Source of the DNA: Lacticaseibacillus manihotivorans DSM 13343 = JCM 12514
Lineage (GTDB): Bacteria; Bacillota; Bacilli; Lactobacillales; Lactobacillaceae
Length of the DNA: 33,299 nt
NCBI RefSeq assembly: GCF_001435035.1
Contig: NZ_AZEU01000273.1
Span: 1-33,299 of the forward strand
Direction of reading: 5' to 3'
Shown piece by piece: positions 7,731 through 17,445 of the stretch. Numbering within the stretch: position 1 is the stretch's first letter; each line of letters starts with the position of its first letter. Position numbers and translations under genes: made by a program. The notes below the pieces were generated by a model. That model searched no databases and was not told where the DNA came from. It worked only from the letters and a program-made list of their open reading frames with translations.

Positions 7731-9743
7731 ATGATTGAGCGCATGGCAGACCGCAAGTTTGAATTGGTATCACCTTATAAACCCGCTGGGGATCAACCAC
7801 AAGCCATTGAGAAGCTGACGCAAGGCTTTTTAAATGGGGAGAAGGAACAGATCTTACTCGGGGCCACTGGGACAGGGAAAACCTTTACCATGTCCAATGT
7901 GATCGCCAATTTAAATAAGCCGACGTTGATCTTGTCGCATAACAAAACCTTAGCTGGCCAACTTTACGGGGAATTCAAAGAGTTCTTCCCGCATAATGCC
8001 GTTGAGTATTTTGTTTCCTATTATGATTACTACCAACCTGAAGCGTATGTGCCAAGTTCTGACACCTACATCGAAAAAGACTCCGCCATCAACGACGAAA
8101 TCGATAAACTGCGGCACTCAGCCACCAGTGCGTTATTGGAACGAAATGATGTGATCGTGGTGGCGTCAGTGTCTTCGATTTTTGGTTTAGGGTCACCAAC
8201 GGAATATCGCGACCACGTGTTGTCGCTACGTGTCGGCATGGAAATCGACCGCAATACACTGCTGCGGCAGTTGGTGGATATTCAATTTGATCGCAACGAT
8301 ATCGATTTTCAACGTGGGCGTTTCCGCGTGCGTGGCGATGTGGTGGAAATTTTCCCAGCCAGTCGTGACGATCATGCGATTCGTGTGGAATTTTTCGGTG
8401 ATGAAATCGACCGGATCGTGGAAGTTGATGCGTTGACTGGTGAAGTGGTCGGCACCCGGCAACATGTGTCCATTTTCCCAGCGACGCACTTTATGACCTC
8501 AGATGATCAAATGGAAAAAGGCATCGAGCGCATCGCCGCTGAACTTGATGACCGCTTGAAAGAATTGCGCGGTGAAGGCAAATTGCTGGAAGCCGAACGC
8601 CTGGAACAGCGCACTAACTATGATTTGGAAATGCTGCGCGAAATGGGCTACACCAACGGCATCGAAAACTATTCCCGGCACATGGAAGGCCGCAAGCAAG
8701 GCGAACCGCCTTTTACGTTGCTTGATTTCTTCCCGAAAGACTTCAATATCATGGTCGATGAATCTCACGTCACCATGCCGCAAATTCGTGGGATGTATAA
8801 CGGCGACCGCGCCCGCAAACAAACCTTGATTGATTACGGGTTCCGTTTGCCTTCAGCGCTCGATAACCGGCCGTTGATGTTGCCTGAATTTGAAAAGCAC
8901 GTCAACCGCATTTTGTATGTGTCCGCCACCCCTGGCCCTTATGAAATGGATCGGGTGCCACAAAAAGATATCGCTGAGCAGATCATTCGCCCAACTGGGT
9001 TGTTGGATCCAGTGATCGAAGTGCGGCCAATTATGGGCCAAATCGATGACTTGGTATCGGAGATCAACAAGCGCATCGAGAAAAAAGAACGCGTCTTCGT
9101 CACCACCTTAACCAAGAAAATGGCCGAAGACTTAACCGATTACCTCAAAGAACTCGGCATTCACGTGCGCTACTTGCACTCTGATATCAAGACGTTGGAG
9201 CGGACCCAGATCATTCGCGACTTGCGCTTAGGCAAATTCGATGTGTTGATCGGGATCAACTTGTTGCGTGAAGGCATCGATGTCCCAGAAGTGTCCTTGA
9301 TTGCGATTTTGGATGCGGATAAAGAAGGCTTCTTGCGCGCTGAGCGTTCCTTGATTCAAACCATCGGCCGCGCGTCGCGTAACTCACATGGGAAAGTCAT
9401 CATGTATGCCGATAAAATGACCGACTCCATGAATGCGGCGATCACTGAAACCAAGCGCCGGCGCACGATTCAAGAGCAGTTCAACAAAGATCACGGCATC
9501 ACGCCAAAAACTATCATCAAACCGATCCGCGATGCGATCACCTCTGTGGACAAGTCTGCGGCTGATGTCGGCGATAAAGATAAGAGCTTTGCGGAAGTCG
9601 ATCTCAAAGATATGACCAAAAAAGAACGCGCTGCTTTGGTGGCCAACTTGGAAGGGCAAATGCAAGCCGCCGCCAAGAAGTTGGACTTCGAACAAGCTGC
9701 AACCTTACGCGATACGATTTTAGAATTGAAAGCAGGCATGTAA
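7731..9743 (+). CDS. uvrB: Excinuclease ABC subunit B
   Basis: The DNA-damage verification helicase of nucleotide excision repair: loaded by UvrA, it recruits UvrC. Seen: Walker A GATGTGKT (44-51), the beta-hairpin region [12 protein letters not shown] that clamps DNA, DESH (Walker B, in MVDESH), helicase motifs including the GRASRN segment, and the C-terminal UVR coiled-coil motif that binds UvrC. 670 residues is full length. Start ATG 7731 is supported by GAGGAGG at 7717-7723; an ATG four codons later is less well placed. uvrA follows with a one-base gap, giving a uvrBA operon under LexA control. Confidence 0.98.
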   Translation: MIERMADRKFELVSPYKPAGDQPQAIEKLTQGFLNGEKEQILLGATGTGKTFTMSNVIANLNKPTLILSHNKTLAGQLYGEFKEFFPHNAVEYFVSYYDYYQPEAYVPSSDTYIEKDSAINDEIDKLRHSATSALLERNDVIVVASVSSIFGLGSPTEYRDHVLSLRVGMEIDRNTLLRQLVDIQFDRNDIDFQRGRFRVRGDVVEIFPASRDDHAIRVEFFGDEIDRIVEVDALTGEVVGTRQHVSIFPATHFMTSDDQMEKGIERIAAELDDRLKELRGEGKLLEAERLEQRTNYDLEMLREMGYTNGIENYSRHMEGRKQGEPPFTLLDFFPKDFNIMVDESHVTMPQIRGMYNGDRARKQTLIDYGFRLPSALDNRPLMLPEFEKHVNRILYVSATPGPYEMDRVPQKDIAEQIIRPTGLLDPVIEVRPIMGQIDDLVSEINKRIEKKERVFVTTLTKKMAEDLTDYLKELGIHVRYLHSDIKTLERTQIIRDLRLGKFDVLIGINLLREGIDVPEVSLIAILDADKEGFLRAERSLIQTIGRASRNSHGKVIMYADKMTDSMNAAITETKRRRTIQEQFNKDHGITPKTIIKPIRDAITSVDKSAADVGDKDKSFAEVDLKDMTKKERAALVANLEGQMQAAAKKLDFEQAATLRDTILELKAGM

Positions 9744-9744
9744 A

Positions 9745-12603
9745 TTGGCAAATGATAAAATTGTGATCCATGGCGCACGCGCCCATAACTTAAAAGACGT
9801 CGACGTCACTATTCCGCGCAACAAACTGGTTGTGATGACTGGATTGTCTGGCTCCGGGAAGTCCAGTTTGGCTTTTGATACGCTGTATGCAGAAGGCCAG
9901 CGCCGCTATGTGGAAAGTTTGTCCGCATACGCGCGCCAGTTCTTAGGCCAAATGGACAAACCAGATGTGGATTCCATCGACGGCTTGTCGCCGGCAATTT
10001 CCATCGATCAAAAAACCACCTCAAAAAACCCGCGTTCGACAGTCGGCACGGTCACAGAAATCAATGACTACTTGCGCTTATTATGGGCGCGTATCGGTCA
10101 CCCAATTTGTCCCAACGACGGTACACCGATCACCAGCCAATCCGTTGAACAAATGGTCAATCGCGTCCAACAACTGGAAGAACGTTCCCGAATTCAAATT
10201 CTGAGTCCCATCGTTCGCCACAAAAAAGGTGCGCATAAGAAAGTTCTCGAAAAAATCGTTCGCGAAGGCTATGTCCGCATGCGGGTCGATGGCGTTGTGA
10301 TGGACGCCAACGCCGATTTTGAAATGGACAAAAACAAAAATCACGATATCGATATCGTGATCGACCGCATCGTGGTCAAGCATGGGGATGCGGACAACCG
10401 CAGCCGTTTGTTTGATTCCTTTGAAGCAGCCCTTCGTTTAAGTGAAGGCTATGCGACGGTTGATGTCATCGGAGGCGTTCCGTTGGTGTTCTCAGAACAT
10501 TTTGCCTGCCCGATTTGTGGGTTTACCATTGGCGTTTTGGAACCACGCCTGTTTTCTTTCAACGCGCCATTTGGGGCTTGTCCTGAATGTGATGGCCTGG
10601 GGATGAAGCTCGATGTCGATGTCGATTTGGTGATTCCAGATCGCAGTTTGACCATCGATCAAGGGGCGGTGGCGCCTTGGAGTTCCGCCACGGCTAATTA
10701 CTATCCTTCAATGTTGCGCCAAGCGTGTGATGCCTTTGGGGTGCCACGGGATAAGCCTTGGAAAGATTTGACCAAAGCCCAACAAGATCTCGTGTTATAT
10801 GGCTCTAAAGGCAAAGAGTTCCACTTCCACGCGGATTCAGATTTCGGCGTCAAAGATGTCGATGCCGCTTTTGAAGGCGTGATGCATAACGTTGAACGGC
10901 GTTATCACTCCAACAACTATGCCTTTGGTTCTGATCAAATGCGCCAATACATGACCGCCTTAAAGTGCCCGGTGTGCCATGGCAAACGCCTGAACCGCCA
11001 AGCCTTAGCCGTCAAAGTCGAAGGTCAAGATATTGCTGAAGCGTCTGATTTGTCGATCAAAGACGCGATCCCATTTTTCCAAAGTATCACGTTGTCCGAC
11101 AGTGAAAAAATGATCGCGCAACCGATCGTTAAAGAAGTCAACGACCGCTTGAGTTTCTTGCAAAACGTTGGCTTGGATTATTTGACGCTGTCCCGCGCGG
11201 CAGGTACGTTGTCTGGTGGGGAAGCCCAACGGATCCGCTTGGCCACGCAAATCGGGTCGAACTTATCCGGCGTGTTGTACATTTTGGATGAACCGTCCAT
11301 CGGTTTGCATCAGCGTGATAACGATCGTTTGATCCGCTCTTTGAAGAAAATGCGCGACCTTGGCAACACCTTGATCGTGGTTGAACATGATGAAGATACC
11401 ATGCTGGCAGCAGACTATTTGATCGATGTCGGTCCAGGTGCTGGCGACAACGGTGGCCGGATCATGGCTGCTGGCACGCCTAAGCAAGTGATGCGCTCGC
11501 GCAAATCCTTGACCGGCCAATACTTATCTGGGAAGAAGTTTATTCCAGTACCAGAAACTCGCCGGCCAGGTAATGGCAAAAAGATTTCGATTTTAGGCGC
11601 TGCTGACCACAACTTGAAAAATATTGACGTCGATTTTCCATTAGGCGAATTTGTCGCCGTGACCGGGGTTTCCGGTTCTGGGAAGTCCACGTTAGTTAAT
11701 TCGATTTTAAAGCGCGCCTTGGCGCAAAAACTGTATCGCAACTCCGCCAAGCCTGGGAAGTACTCGGAAATCAAAGGCTGGGATCAAATCGAAAAACTCG
11801 TCGATATCGATCAAAGTCCCATCGGCCGGACCCCGCGTTCTAACCCAGCCACGTATACTGGGGTGTTCAACGATATTCGGGCCTTGTTTGCCCAAACCAA
11901 TGAAGCCAAGTTGCGCGGTTACACTCAAGGACGCTTCTCCTTTAACGTCAAAGGTGGCCGCTGTGAAAACTGTAAAGGCGACGGGATCATCAAAATCGAA
12001 ATGAACTTTTTGCCTGATGTATATGTACCTTGTGAAGTTTGTCATGGCAAGCGTTACAACTCGGAAACTTTGGAAGTCACATACAAAGGCAAATCGATTT
12101 CTGATGTGTTGGATATGACCATCGACGAAGCGGTGAAGTTCTTTGCGCCAATTCCAAAAATCGCGCGCAAATTGCAAACCATCATCGACGTGGGCTTAGG
12201 CTATGTCACCATGGGCCAGTCTGCCACGACTTTATCTGGTGGGGAAGCGCAACGGATGAAGTTGGCTTCTGAATTGCAAAAGTTGTCCACTGGGAAAAAC
12301 TTTTACATTCTCGACGAACCAACTACTGGCTTGCACACAGACGATATCAAGCGCCTTTTGGAAGTCCTGCAACGCTTGGTCGATGAAGGCAATACGGTGT
12401 TAGTCATTGAACATAACTTAGACGTGATTAAAACCGCTGACTGGCTGATCGACTTAGGCCCAGAAGGTGGCGACGGCGGCGGTACGGTGATCGCCACTGG
12501 CACACCAGAACAAATCGCTGAAGTCAAAGCCTCTTATACCGGGAAATACTTGAAGCCAATTTTGGCACGCGATAAAGCCCGCATGGCAGAACTTGGAAAA
12601 TAG
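9745..12603 (+). CDS. uvrA: Excinuclease ABC subunit A
   Basis: DNA-damage sensing ATPase that forms a dimer, binds distorted DNA and hands it to UvrB. Two ABC modules are present: Walker A GLSGSGKS at 33-40 and GVSGSGKS at 641-648, each with a signature LSGGEAQR. Zinc-binding Cys pairs occur as CPIC...[20 protein letters not shown] and CEVCHGKR. 952 residues is normal. The start is a TTG at 9745, one base after the uvrB stop; the next in-frame ATG lies about 30 codons on and would remove the first strand before the Walker A motif, so TTG is preferred. The ribosome site is weak (GCAGG inside the uvrB end), implying translational coupling. Confidence 0.97.
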   Translation: MANDKIVIHGARAHNLKDVDVTIPRNKLVVMTGLSGSGKSSLAFDTLYAEGQRRYVESLSAYARQFLGQMDKPDVDSIDGLSPAISIDQKTTSKNPRSTVGTVTEINDYLRLLWARIGHPICPNDGTPITSQSVEQMVNRVQQLEERSRIQILSPIVRHKKGAHKKVLEKIVREGYVRMRVDGVVMDANADFEMDKNKNHDIDIVIDRIVVKHGDADNRSRLFDSFEAALRLSEGYATVDVIGGVPLVFSEHFACPICGFTIGVLEPRLFSFNAPFGACPECDGLGMKLDVDVDLVIPDRSLTIDQGAVAPWSSATANYYPSMLRQACDAFGVPRDKPWKDLTKAQQDLVLYGSKGKEFHFHADSDFGVKDVDAAFEGVMHNVERRYHSNNYAFGSDQMRQYMTALKCPVCHGKRLNRQALAVKVEGQDIAEASDLSIKDAIPFFQSITLSDSEKMIAQPIVKEVNDRLSFLQNVGLDYLTLSRAAGTLSGGEAQRIRLATQIGSNLSGVLYILDEPSIGLHQRDNDRLIRSLKKMRDLGNTLIVVEHDEDTMLAADYLIDVGPGAGDNGGRIMAAGTPKQVMRSRKSLTGQYLSGKKFIPVPETRRPGNGKKISILGAADHNLKNIDVDFPLGEFVAVTGVSGSGKSTLVNSILKRALAQKLYRNSAKPGKYSEIKGWDQIEKLVDIDQSPIGRTPRSNPATYTGVFNDIRALFAQTNEAKLRGYTQGRFSFNVKGGRCENCKGDGIIKIEMNFLPDVYVPCEVCHGKRYNSETLEVTYKGKSISDVLDMTIDEAVKFFAPIPKIARKLQTIIDVGLGYVTMGQSATTLSGGEAQRMKLASELQKLSTGKNFYILDEPTTGLHTDDIKRLLEVLQRLVDEGNTVLVIEHNLDVIKTADWLIDLGPEGGDGGGTVIATGTPEQIAEVKASYTGKYLKPILARDKARMAELGK

Positions 12604-12608
12604 CGAAT

Positions 12609-12641
12609 CAATGCCTGACCCATATGCGGTCAGGCATTTTT
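12609..12641 (+). terminator. Intrinsic terminator after uvrA
   Basis: 11-bp stem AATGCCTGACC (12610-12620) / GGTCAGGCATT (12628-12638), 7-nt loop, then T run. Confidence 0.92.
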
Positions 12642-12678
12642 CGGTTACAATGGAGATAATTAAGAAAGCAGGTGCGAG

Positions 12679-13221
12679 ATGTTTAGTAATCGAACGCAAA
12701 TGGGTTTTGACTGGGGCGAATTTATTACCGGGATCGCGTTGTTGATCGGATCAGTGGTGATGTTGCGCAATCCCGGCGCCACGATGATGACTTTGAGTTT
12801 TATTTTTGCCATCATTGCCATTATTCGTGGGATCGCGACGTTGGCCGCTTTTCCAAAACTCCATCAATTAACCGGCGGCTTCGCTTGGGTTTCCGGCGTG
12901 GCTGGGGTGATCGACTTGTTAGTTGGGCTGTTGTTCTTGTTCAATTTGGAATCTGCGGTCATCGCCGTGGCTTACGTGTTTGCCGCATGGTTTTTGATCG
13001 ATAGTATCGCCAACTTACTTAACGCAAGGCATTTGCGCCAAGCCGGGACCTTGTGGTTTGTGATCAACTTGATCTTGGACATTATTTCCGTGTTGATCGC
13101 GCTATTGTTCATCATGCAACCCGTGATCTCAGCCGTCGGTATGGTGACCTTGTTGGCGATGTTCTTTGCAGTTTGGGGGATCAACGCCATCATCACCGCC
13201 TTTGCGCGGAGGAGCATTTAG
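12679..13221 (+). CDS. DUF308 / HdeD-like integral membrane protein
   Basis: 180 residues, almost entirely hydrophobic, with about six predicted transmembrane helices in three pairs, as in the HdeD/DUF308 family. In enterobacteria HdeD is tied to acid resistance; the function in lactobacilli is not established, so no role is assigned beyond membrane localisation. ATG 12679 has a modest ribosome site, AGGTG at 12670-12674. The gene stands alone between two intrinsic terminators; a TACAAT at 12646-12651 may be its -10 box. Confidence 0.8.
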   Translation: MFSNRTQMGFDWGEFITGIALLIGSVVMLRNPGATMMTLSFIFAIIAIIRGIATLAAFPKLHQLTGGFAWVSGVAGVIDLLVGLLFLFNLESAVIAVAYVFAAWFLIDSIANLLNARHLRQAGTLWFVINLILDIISVLIALLFIMQPVISAVGMVTLLAMFFAVWGINAIITAFARRSI

Positions 13222-13232
13222 TTTTATCAAGG

Positions 13233-13264
13233 CAAGTTCTCAGCTGAGGACTTGTTTTTTATTT
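13233..13264 (+). terminator. Intrinsic terminator after the DUF308 gene
   Basis: 9-bp stem CAAGTTCTC / GAGGACTTG (one G-T pair) closing an AGCT loop, followed by six T. Confidence 0.88.
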
Positions 13265-13295
13265 TGTGTGAGCAGTGTGAAGTTTGGCGTTTATG

Positions 13296-13401
13296 CTTCC
13301 AGGTGGTGAAATCAGATCGCCTGTGGAAGTGATTGCGGGTTGAGGCGGAAGGTGGCAAGGGACCCTCACCACGGGCCACGCAGTCACCTGGAGCCTCAAC
13401 C
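13296..13401. other. Folded non-coding island upstream of rapZ
   Basis: No supported gene. Two stacked structures are visible: CTTCCA (13296-13301) / TGGAAG (13324-13329), and a nested hairpin with outer stem GGTTGAGGC (13338-13346) / GCCTCAACC (13393-13401), inner stem AGGTG (13350-13354) / CACCT (13385-13389) and a GC-rich core. It lies between the DUF308 terminator and the rapZ promoter. It could be a small RNA, a palindromic repeat or decayed sequence. Confidence 0.35.
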
Positions 13402-13435
13402 TTCAGTCGCTGGAACAGCACTCGTAGTGAAATTT

Positions 13436-13474
13436 TAACATGCCGGGCGTGCCACTGACACGCCCGGCATGTTA
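13436..13474. repeat. 16-bp perfect inverted repeat on the rapZ promoter
   Basis: Arms TAACATGCCGGGCGTG (13436-13451) and CACGCCCGGCATGTTA (13459-13474) are perfectly complementary around a 7-nt spacer. The right arm overlaps the extended -10 of rapZ. No T run follows on either strand, so it is not an ordinary terminator; an operator is the likeliest reading. Confidence 0.7.
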
Positions 13475-13478
13475 TACT
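13470..13478 (+). promoter_or_regulatory. Extended -10 promoter of rapZ-yvcK-whiA
   Basis: TGTTATACT (TGn plus TATACT at 13473-13478) lies 30 nt before the rapZ start. The -35 window falls inside the inverted repeat. Confidence 0.6.
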
Positions 13479-13507
13479 AGTCAAAGCAACTGATGAGGAG
13501 GAAGAAT

Positions 13508-14395
13508 ATGGCCGATCAACCCTTGAACTTAGTGGTCATCACTGGGATGTCTGGCGCCGGGAAAACGGTGGCAGTGCAAGCCTTTGAAGATCTTGGTTAC
13601 TTTTGTGTCGACAACATGCCGCCAGCATTGTTGCCGAAATTTGGGGAATTACTCAAAGAATCGGGTAAAATCACCAAGGTCGCGCTGGTGGTCGATTTGC
13701 GGGCGCAAGCCTTTTACGATCAAATTATCGACATGCTGGCAAACCTTGATTCCACCGCATTTGTCACGTCACAAATTTTATTCTTAGACGCCACGGATGA
13801 AGAACTGGTTTCCCGCTACAAAGAGACTCGCCGCAGCCATCCACTCGCCATGGAAGGGCGCTTAATGGACGGCATTCACAAAGAACGCGAACTGTTGACG
13901 GAATTGCGCAACCGCGCGCAAGTCGTGATCGACACCACCACGTTGAGCCCACGGCAACTGCGTGAAAAATTGTTTGTTACCTTTAAGTCCGCTGAGCACC
14001 CAACGTTCCACTTGGAAGTGATGAGCTTTGGGTTTAAGTACGGGTTGCCAATCGATGCTGACATTGTGATGGATGTGCGCTTCTTGCCAAATCCGTATTA
14101 CGTGCCAGAATATCGCCAAAAAACTGGTTTGGAAAAACCAGTTTATGATTATGTGATGGACAATCCGCAAGCGGAATCGTTTTATCAGAAGTTCTATGCA
14201 ATGTTAGCGGAGATCATGCCGCAATATCAACAAGAAGGCAAAACGGCAGTCACCATTGCTATTGGCTGTACCGGCGGGCAACACCGCTCAGTGGCGTTTG
14301 CTGAACGGGTGGGGCATGCCTTTGAAGCCGATTATCCAGTGGACATCACCCATCGCGATATCAATAAGCGCAAAGCGACGGTGAACCGCTCATGA
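13508..14395 (+). CDS. rapZ: RNase adapter RapZ (YvcJ family nucleotide-binding protein)
   Basis: P-loop protein of the RapZ/YvcJ family. In E. coli RapZ guides RNase E to GlmZ and so senses glucosamine-6-phosphate; in Firmicutes YvcJ has been linked to envelope and competence phenotypes, and the RNA-adapter role is not proven. Seen: Walker A GMSGAGKT at 13-20, the family C-terminal domain with [11 protein letters not shown] and HRDINKRK. 295 residues is the standard length. Start ATG 13508 is chosen since GAGGAGG at 13495-13501 precedes it; an ATG at 13493 would overlap that site. It is the first gene of the conserved rapZ-yvcK-whiA operon, and its stop overlaps the yvcK start (ATGA). Confidence 0.95.
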   Translation: MADQPLNLVVITGMSGAGKTVAVQAFEDLGYFCVDNMPPALLPKFGELLKESGKITKVALVVDLRAQAFYDQIIDMLANLDSTAFVTSQILFLDATDEELVSRYKETRRSHPLAMEGRLMDGIHKERELLTELRNRAQVVIDTTTLSPRQLREKLFVTFKSAEHPTFHLEVMSFGFKYGLPIDADIVMDVRFLPNPYYVPEYRQKTGLEKPVYDYVMDNPQAESFYQKFYAMLAEIMPQYQQEGKTAVTIAIGCTGGQHRSVAFAERVGHAFEADYPVDITHRDINKRKATVNRS

Positions 14396-15426
14396 GTGCT
14401 AATGGAACCAAAATTATTCGCGTCATTAAGGGGCGGCGTCCAAAAGTCGTCGTCATCGGCGGCGGGACTGGTTTGCCAGTGATCGTCAAAGCCTTGCACG
14501 AACAAGATGCAGATGTGACGGCAGTGGTCACAGTCGCCGATGACGGTGGGTCCAGCGGCGTGATCCGCAACTACATCAACGTGGTGCCGCCTGGTGATAT
14601 TCGTAACGTCTTAGTCGCCTTAGCGGATATGCCAGGCGTTGAACGCGACGTTTTCCAGTATCGCTTTAATTCCAACGATTCATTTTTCTCAGGGCATGCG
14701 ATTGGGAACTTGATCATTGCGGCATTGTCGGAAATGAAAGGTGGAATCTTCCCAGCCATTCAAGTGCTTTCCAAAATGCTCAACGTCGATGGTCACGTGT
14801 ATCCAGCATCTAACACCCCATTGACCTTGCACGCCGAATTCACTGACGGTACGACCCAAGCTGGGGAAGCGGAGATTTCTGCTGCTGGCAAAACCATCAA
14901 ACGCATCCATGTGGAAGAAACGGATCCTGACGATCACTTTGAACCGCGTGCGGAACCAGAGGTGATCGATGCAATCATGGCTGCCGACGTAGTGGTGTTG
15001 GGACCTGGGTCGTTGTTTACCAGCATTTTGCCAAACTTAATGATCAAGAACTTAGGCGATGCGGTGAAAAAGACCCAAGCTGAAGTGATTTACATCACCA
15101 ACATCATGACGCAAAAAGGCGAAACGGAAAATTTCACCGACGCCCAACATGTGCAAGTGTTGCATGATCACCTAGGCGAACCTTTTGTCGACACCGTTTT
15201 GGTCAATATCAGTCCAGTGCCGGCAGATTACTTAGACCGCCAACGCTACAATGAAATTTCCAGTCCCGTGAAATCTGATTATCCTGCATTACGCAAAATG
15301 GGTTGCCGCGTGATCTCCGCTGACTTTTTGAAATTGCGCGATCGCGGCGTCTTCCATGATGGGGACAAGGTGGCGGCTGAGATCCTGAATTTAGCCTTTC
15401 AAGTCGGCACCATGAAAAAGAGGTGA
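14392..15426 (+). CDS. yvcK: Gluconeogenesis factor YvcK (CofD-like)
   Basis: Member of the YvcK/CofD-like family, cytoplasmic, binding UDP-sugars in B. subtilis, where it is needed for growth on gluconeogenic carbon sources and for normal cell-wall synthesis. The N-terminal nucleotide-binding motif [13 protein letters not shown], the [10 protein letters not shown] loop, PPGDIRN and the [13 protein letters not shown] motif are all clear. 344 residues, slightly longer than the Bacillus protein owing to a short basic N-terminal extension before the first strand. The start ATG overlaps the rapZ stop by four bases (ATGA), which implies coupling; whiA follows after 4 nt. Confidence 0.95.
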   Translation: MSANGTKIIRVIKGRRPKVVVIGGGTGLPVIVKALHEQDADVTAVVTVADDGGSSGVIRNYINVVPPGDIRNVLVALADMPGVERDVFQYRFNSNDSFFSGHAIGNLIIAALSEMKGGIFPAIQVLSKMLNVDGHVYPASNTPLTLHAEFTDGTTQAGEAEISAAGKTIKRIHVEETDPDDHFEPRAEPEVIDAIMAADVVVLGPGSLFTSILPNLMIKNLGDAVKKTQAEVIYITNIMTQKGETENFTDAQHVQVLHDHLGEPFVDTVLVNISPVPADYLDRQRYNEISSPVKSDYPALRKMGCRVISADFLKLRDRGVFHDGDKVAAEILNLAFQVGTMKKR

Positions 15427-15430
15427 GTAA

Positions 15431-16378
15431 ATGGCGAGTTTTGCCAGTACTGTTAAAAAAGAATTGACGCAATTAGAAGTTCATCCTGAACATGCCAAAG
15501 CGGAATTGTCTGCCTTGATCCGCATGAACGGGACGTTAGGCATTTTGAACCATCAATTTGTGTTGAATGTCCAAACCGAAAATCCTGCCATTGCCCGCCG
15601 GATCTATGCGCTGTTGAAGCAAGTGTATCAAGTTGAAGCCAACTTGATCGTGCGGCGCAAAATGAAGCTCAAGAAAAACAACCAATACGTGGTGCGTTTA
15701 AACACCAACGTCAACACGGTGTTACAAGACCTCGACATCCTCGATGAATCAGGCTTATCGATTCAAACCGCTGTCGGGTCCAAAGTGATGGATGAACCGC
15801 AACGCCGGCGGTCTTATTTGCGCGGGGCGTTTTTAGCCGGGGGTTCCGTCAATAGTCCAGAAACTTCCCGTTATCATTTGGAAATCTATTCCTTGTATCA
15901 AGATCACAATCAAGATATTTTGGCGATCATGAATGATTTCGGGTTGAATGCGCGCACCGTCGAACGCCGCAGTGGCTATATCGTGTATTTGAAAGAAGCC
16001 GAAAAGATTGCGGATTTTTTACAAGTGGTCGGCGCCACCAATGCGATGTTGAAGTTTGAAGATGTGCGCATCGTGCGCGACATGCGCAACTCAGTGAATC
16101 GCCTGGTGAACTGCGAAACCGCCAACTTGAACAAAACCGTCGATGCGGCTCAGCGCCAAATCGAAAACATCAACTACTTGCGGACCCATGTGGGGTTGGA
16201 CTCTTTGCCAGCGAAGTTACGCGAAGTCGCAGCGCTGCGTTTAGCCCATCCAGATGTCTCCTTAAAAGAGCTCGGTGAAATGGTGCCAAGTGGGGCAATT
16301 TCCAAGTCCGGAATCAACCATCGCTTGCGCAAACTCAATCAAATTGCGGAAGGTTATCAACAAGCTGCTGACGCGTAA
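15431..16378 (+). CDS. whiA: DNA-binding protein WhiA
   Basis: Homologue of the sporulation regulator WhiA, in Firmicutes a chromosome-associated protein that influences cell division and chromosome segregation. It has the degenerate LAGLIDADG homing-endonuclease-like N-terminal domain (ASTVKKEL start, [13 protein letters not shown]) and a C-terminal helix-turn-helix ending [20 protein letters not shown]. 315 residues is full length. The start lies 4 nt after the yvcK stop with AGAGGTGAG as ribosome site. Third and last gene of the operon; a terminator follows. Confidence 0.95.
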   Translation: MASFASTVKKELTQLEVHPEHAKAELSALIRMNGTLGILNHQFVLNVQTENPAIARRIYALLKQVYQVEANLIVRRKMKLKKNNQYVVRLNTNVNTVLQDLDILDESGLSIQTAVGSKVMDEPQRRRSYLRGAFLAGGSVNSPETSRYHLEIYSLYQDHNQDILAIMNDFGLNARTVERRSGYIVYLKEAEKIADFLQVVGATNAMLKFEDVRIVRDMRNSVNRLVNCETANLNKTVDAAQRQIENINYLRTHVGLDSLPAKLREVAALRLAHPDVSLKELGEMVPSGAISKSGINHRLRKLNQIAEGYQQAADA

Positions 16379-16399
16379 TTGTTCATACTAATCCGATTA

Positions 16400-16432
16400 A
16401 TTGTCTTTAGCTATGCTAAAGGCGATTTTTTT
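16400..16432 (+). terminator. Intrinsic terminator after whiA
   Basis: An 11-bp stem including two G-T pairs (ATTGTCTTTAG / CTAAAGGCGAT, loop CTATG), followed by seven T. Confidence 0.9.
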
Positions 16433-16444
16433 GTGTGCAAGCGG

Positions 16445-16473
16445 TTTGCAGCGACAAGATAATCGTGTACAAT
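16445..16473 (+). promoter_or_regulatory. Probable ohrR promoter
   Basis: -35-like TTTGCA (16445-16450), 17-nt spacer, -10 TACAAT (16468-16473). The AT-rich inverted repeat lies directly downstream. Confidence 0.5.
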
Positions 16474-16490
16474 GGAACGTGATATATAGT

Positions 16491-16506
16491 TAAATTTGTA
16501 AATTTA
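16491..16506. promoter_or_regulatory. Candidate OhrR operator
   Basis: TAAATTT-GT-AAATTTA is a 7-bp inverted repeat with a 2-nt centre, placed 17 nt after the -10 box. It is AT-rich like the OhrR boxes of B. subtilis, though not identical to them. Autoregulation is inferred. Confidence 0.45.
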
Positions 16507-16551
16507 GATATTCTAAAAAATGCATATTGAAATCGCTGAGGAGGCATAGTC

Positions 16552-17004
16552 ATGGTCCAACCTATTTTGTTAGATGAACAATTGTGTTTTTCAATTTACA
16601 AGGCGCAAAAGCAGTTCAATCACTTTTACGCCCAAGCTTTGTCCAAGTATCATTTGACTTATCCGCAATACATCACGTTGTTGTCTTTGTGGGAACACGG
16701 TACCATGTCGGTCAAGCAAGTCGGCCAAACTTTGTCTTTGGACAGTGGGACGTTGACGCCATTGATGAAGCGTTTGGAAAAAGACGGTTGGATCTCGCGT
16801 TCCCGTTCCACAGTTGATGAACGCCGGGTGGATGTATCCTTAACCGCCAAAGCCGAAGATCTACGCGATGAGATCTATGAACACGTGCAAAGTTGCGCGA
16901 CGAAAGTGGGCATGGACCTCGATGAATATCGGGCCGTGAAAGCCAGCGTTGATAAAGTCGACGAGAAGTTGATGGCAGTATCTGATGGGGATCTGCGTTA
17001 CTAA
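16552..17004 (+). CDS. OhrR-type MarR family peroxide-sensing repressor
   Basis: Winged-helix MarR protein closely patterned on OhrR, which represses organic-hydroperoxide resistance genes until its reactive cysteine is oxidised. The diagnostic N-terminal segment LDEQLCFSIYKA carries Cys12 at the sensing position, followed by LTYPQYITLLSLWEH and the DNA-recognition helix DSGTLTPLMKRLE and wing RSTVDERRV. A second Cys (115) near the dimer helices suggests the two-Cys type, which forms an intersubunit disulfide. 150 residues is normal; GAGGAGG precedes ATG 16552. No ohr peroxidase gene is next to it, so the target is elsewhere or it regulates itself; that part is inference. It is monocistronic with its own terminator. 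Confidence 0.85.
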   Translation: MVQPILLDEQLCFSIYKAQKQFNHFYAQALSKYHLTYPQYITLLSLWEHGTMSVKQVGQTLSLDSGTLTPLMKRLEKDGWISRSRSTVDERRVDVSLTAKAEDLRDEIYEHVQSCATKVGMDLDEYRAVKASVDKVDEKLMAVSDGDLRY

Positions 17005-17013
17005 CACCAAACG

Positions 17014-17042
17014 AAAATCCTGCCAGCCGGTAGGATTTTTTT
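17014..17042 (+). terminator. Intrinsic terminator after the OhrR gene
   Basis: 10-bp stem AAATCCTGCC / GGTAGGATTT (one G-T pair, AGCC loop), then further T. Confidence 0.9.
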
Positions 17043-17131
17043 CGCCAGCAACGCAAGCCGGGTGGTCATAAAAATTATGAGGGAAAATCACCGTACCGAG
17101 ATCAATCAGCTGTGCAAAGAAACATTTTCAC

Positions 17132-17163
17132 TTGCAAAGGCGCAAGGAATCGCGTAATATAAT
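17132..17163 (+). promoter_or_regulatory. tRNA-Arg promoter
   Basis: TTGCAA (17132-17137) followed after 17 nt by TAATAT (17155-17160); an overlapping perfect TATAAT at 17158-17163 gives a 20-nt spacer. Either places the transcript start just before the tRNA. Confidence 0.6.
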
Positions 17164-17173
17164 TTAAGTACTT

Positions 17174-17245
17174 GCGCGGTTAGTGTAATGGATCGCACGT
17201 GAGATTCCGGTTCTCGAAATCCGGGTTCGACTCCCGGGCTGCGCA
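17174..17245 (+). tRNA. tRNA-Arg (anticodon CCG)
   Basis: 72 nt folding as a cloverleaf: acceptor GCGCGGT / GCTGCGC with discriminator A, a short D stem GTG/CAC, anticodon stem TGAGA/TCTCG with loop TTCCGGT (anticodon CCG, reads CGG), a 4-nt variable loop, and T arm CCGGG-TTCGACT-CCCGG. The 3' CCA is not encoded (TCA follows), so it must be added by the CCA enzyme. It is flanked by its own promoter and terminator. Confidence 0.93.
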
Positions 17246-17257
17246 TCAGAGGACAAT

Positions 17258-17285
17258 AAAACGCCTAGAAATAGGCGTTTTTGTT
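17258..17285 (+). terminator. Intrinsic terminator after tRNA-Arg
   Basis: 10-bp stem AAAACGCCTA / TAGGCGTTTT capped by a GAAA tetraloop, then more T. Confidence 0.92.
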
Positions 17286-17415
17286 TTACCCAAAAGTTTC
17301 TGGTGATAAATCATTAACTTCAAGCTCAGAAGTTTGAACGAATCGATAGAACTTTCATTCTCGTGTCGAAGCCGTTGTGCTAGACTGACAGTAGCAAAAA
17401 ATATTTAATTTGATG

Positions 17416-17432
17416 TTTGACCTTTTTTGACT
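17416..17432 (-). promoter_or_regulatory. CtsR operator of clpP
   Basis: Read on the minus strand: AGTCAAA-AAA-GGTCAAA, a perfect fit to the CtsR heptad direct repeat RGTCAAA-NAN-RGTCAAA. It covers the -35 box of clpP, as expected for repression of this class III heat-shock gene. Confidence 0.92.
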
Positions 17433-17445
17433 ATTGGCGTATGCT
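17417..17445 (+). promoter_or_regulatory. clpP promoter
   Basis: -35 TTGACC (17417-17422), 17-nt spacer, -10 TATGCT (17440-17445). The CtsR site overlaps the -35 and the CIRCE element starts at the last base of the -10. Confidence 0.8.
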
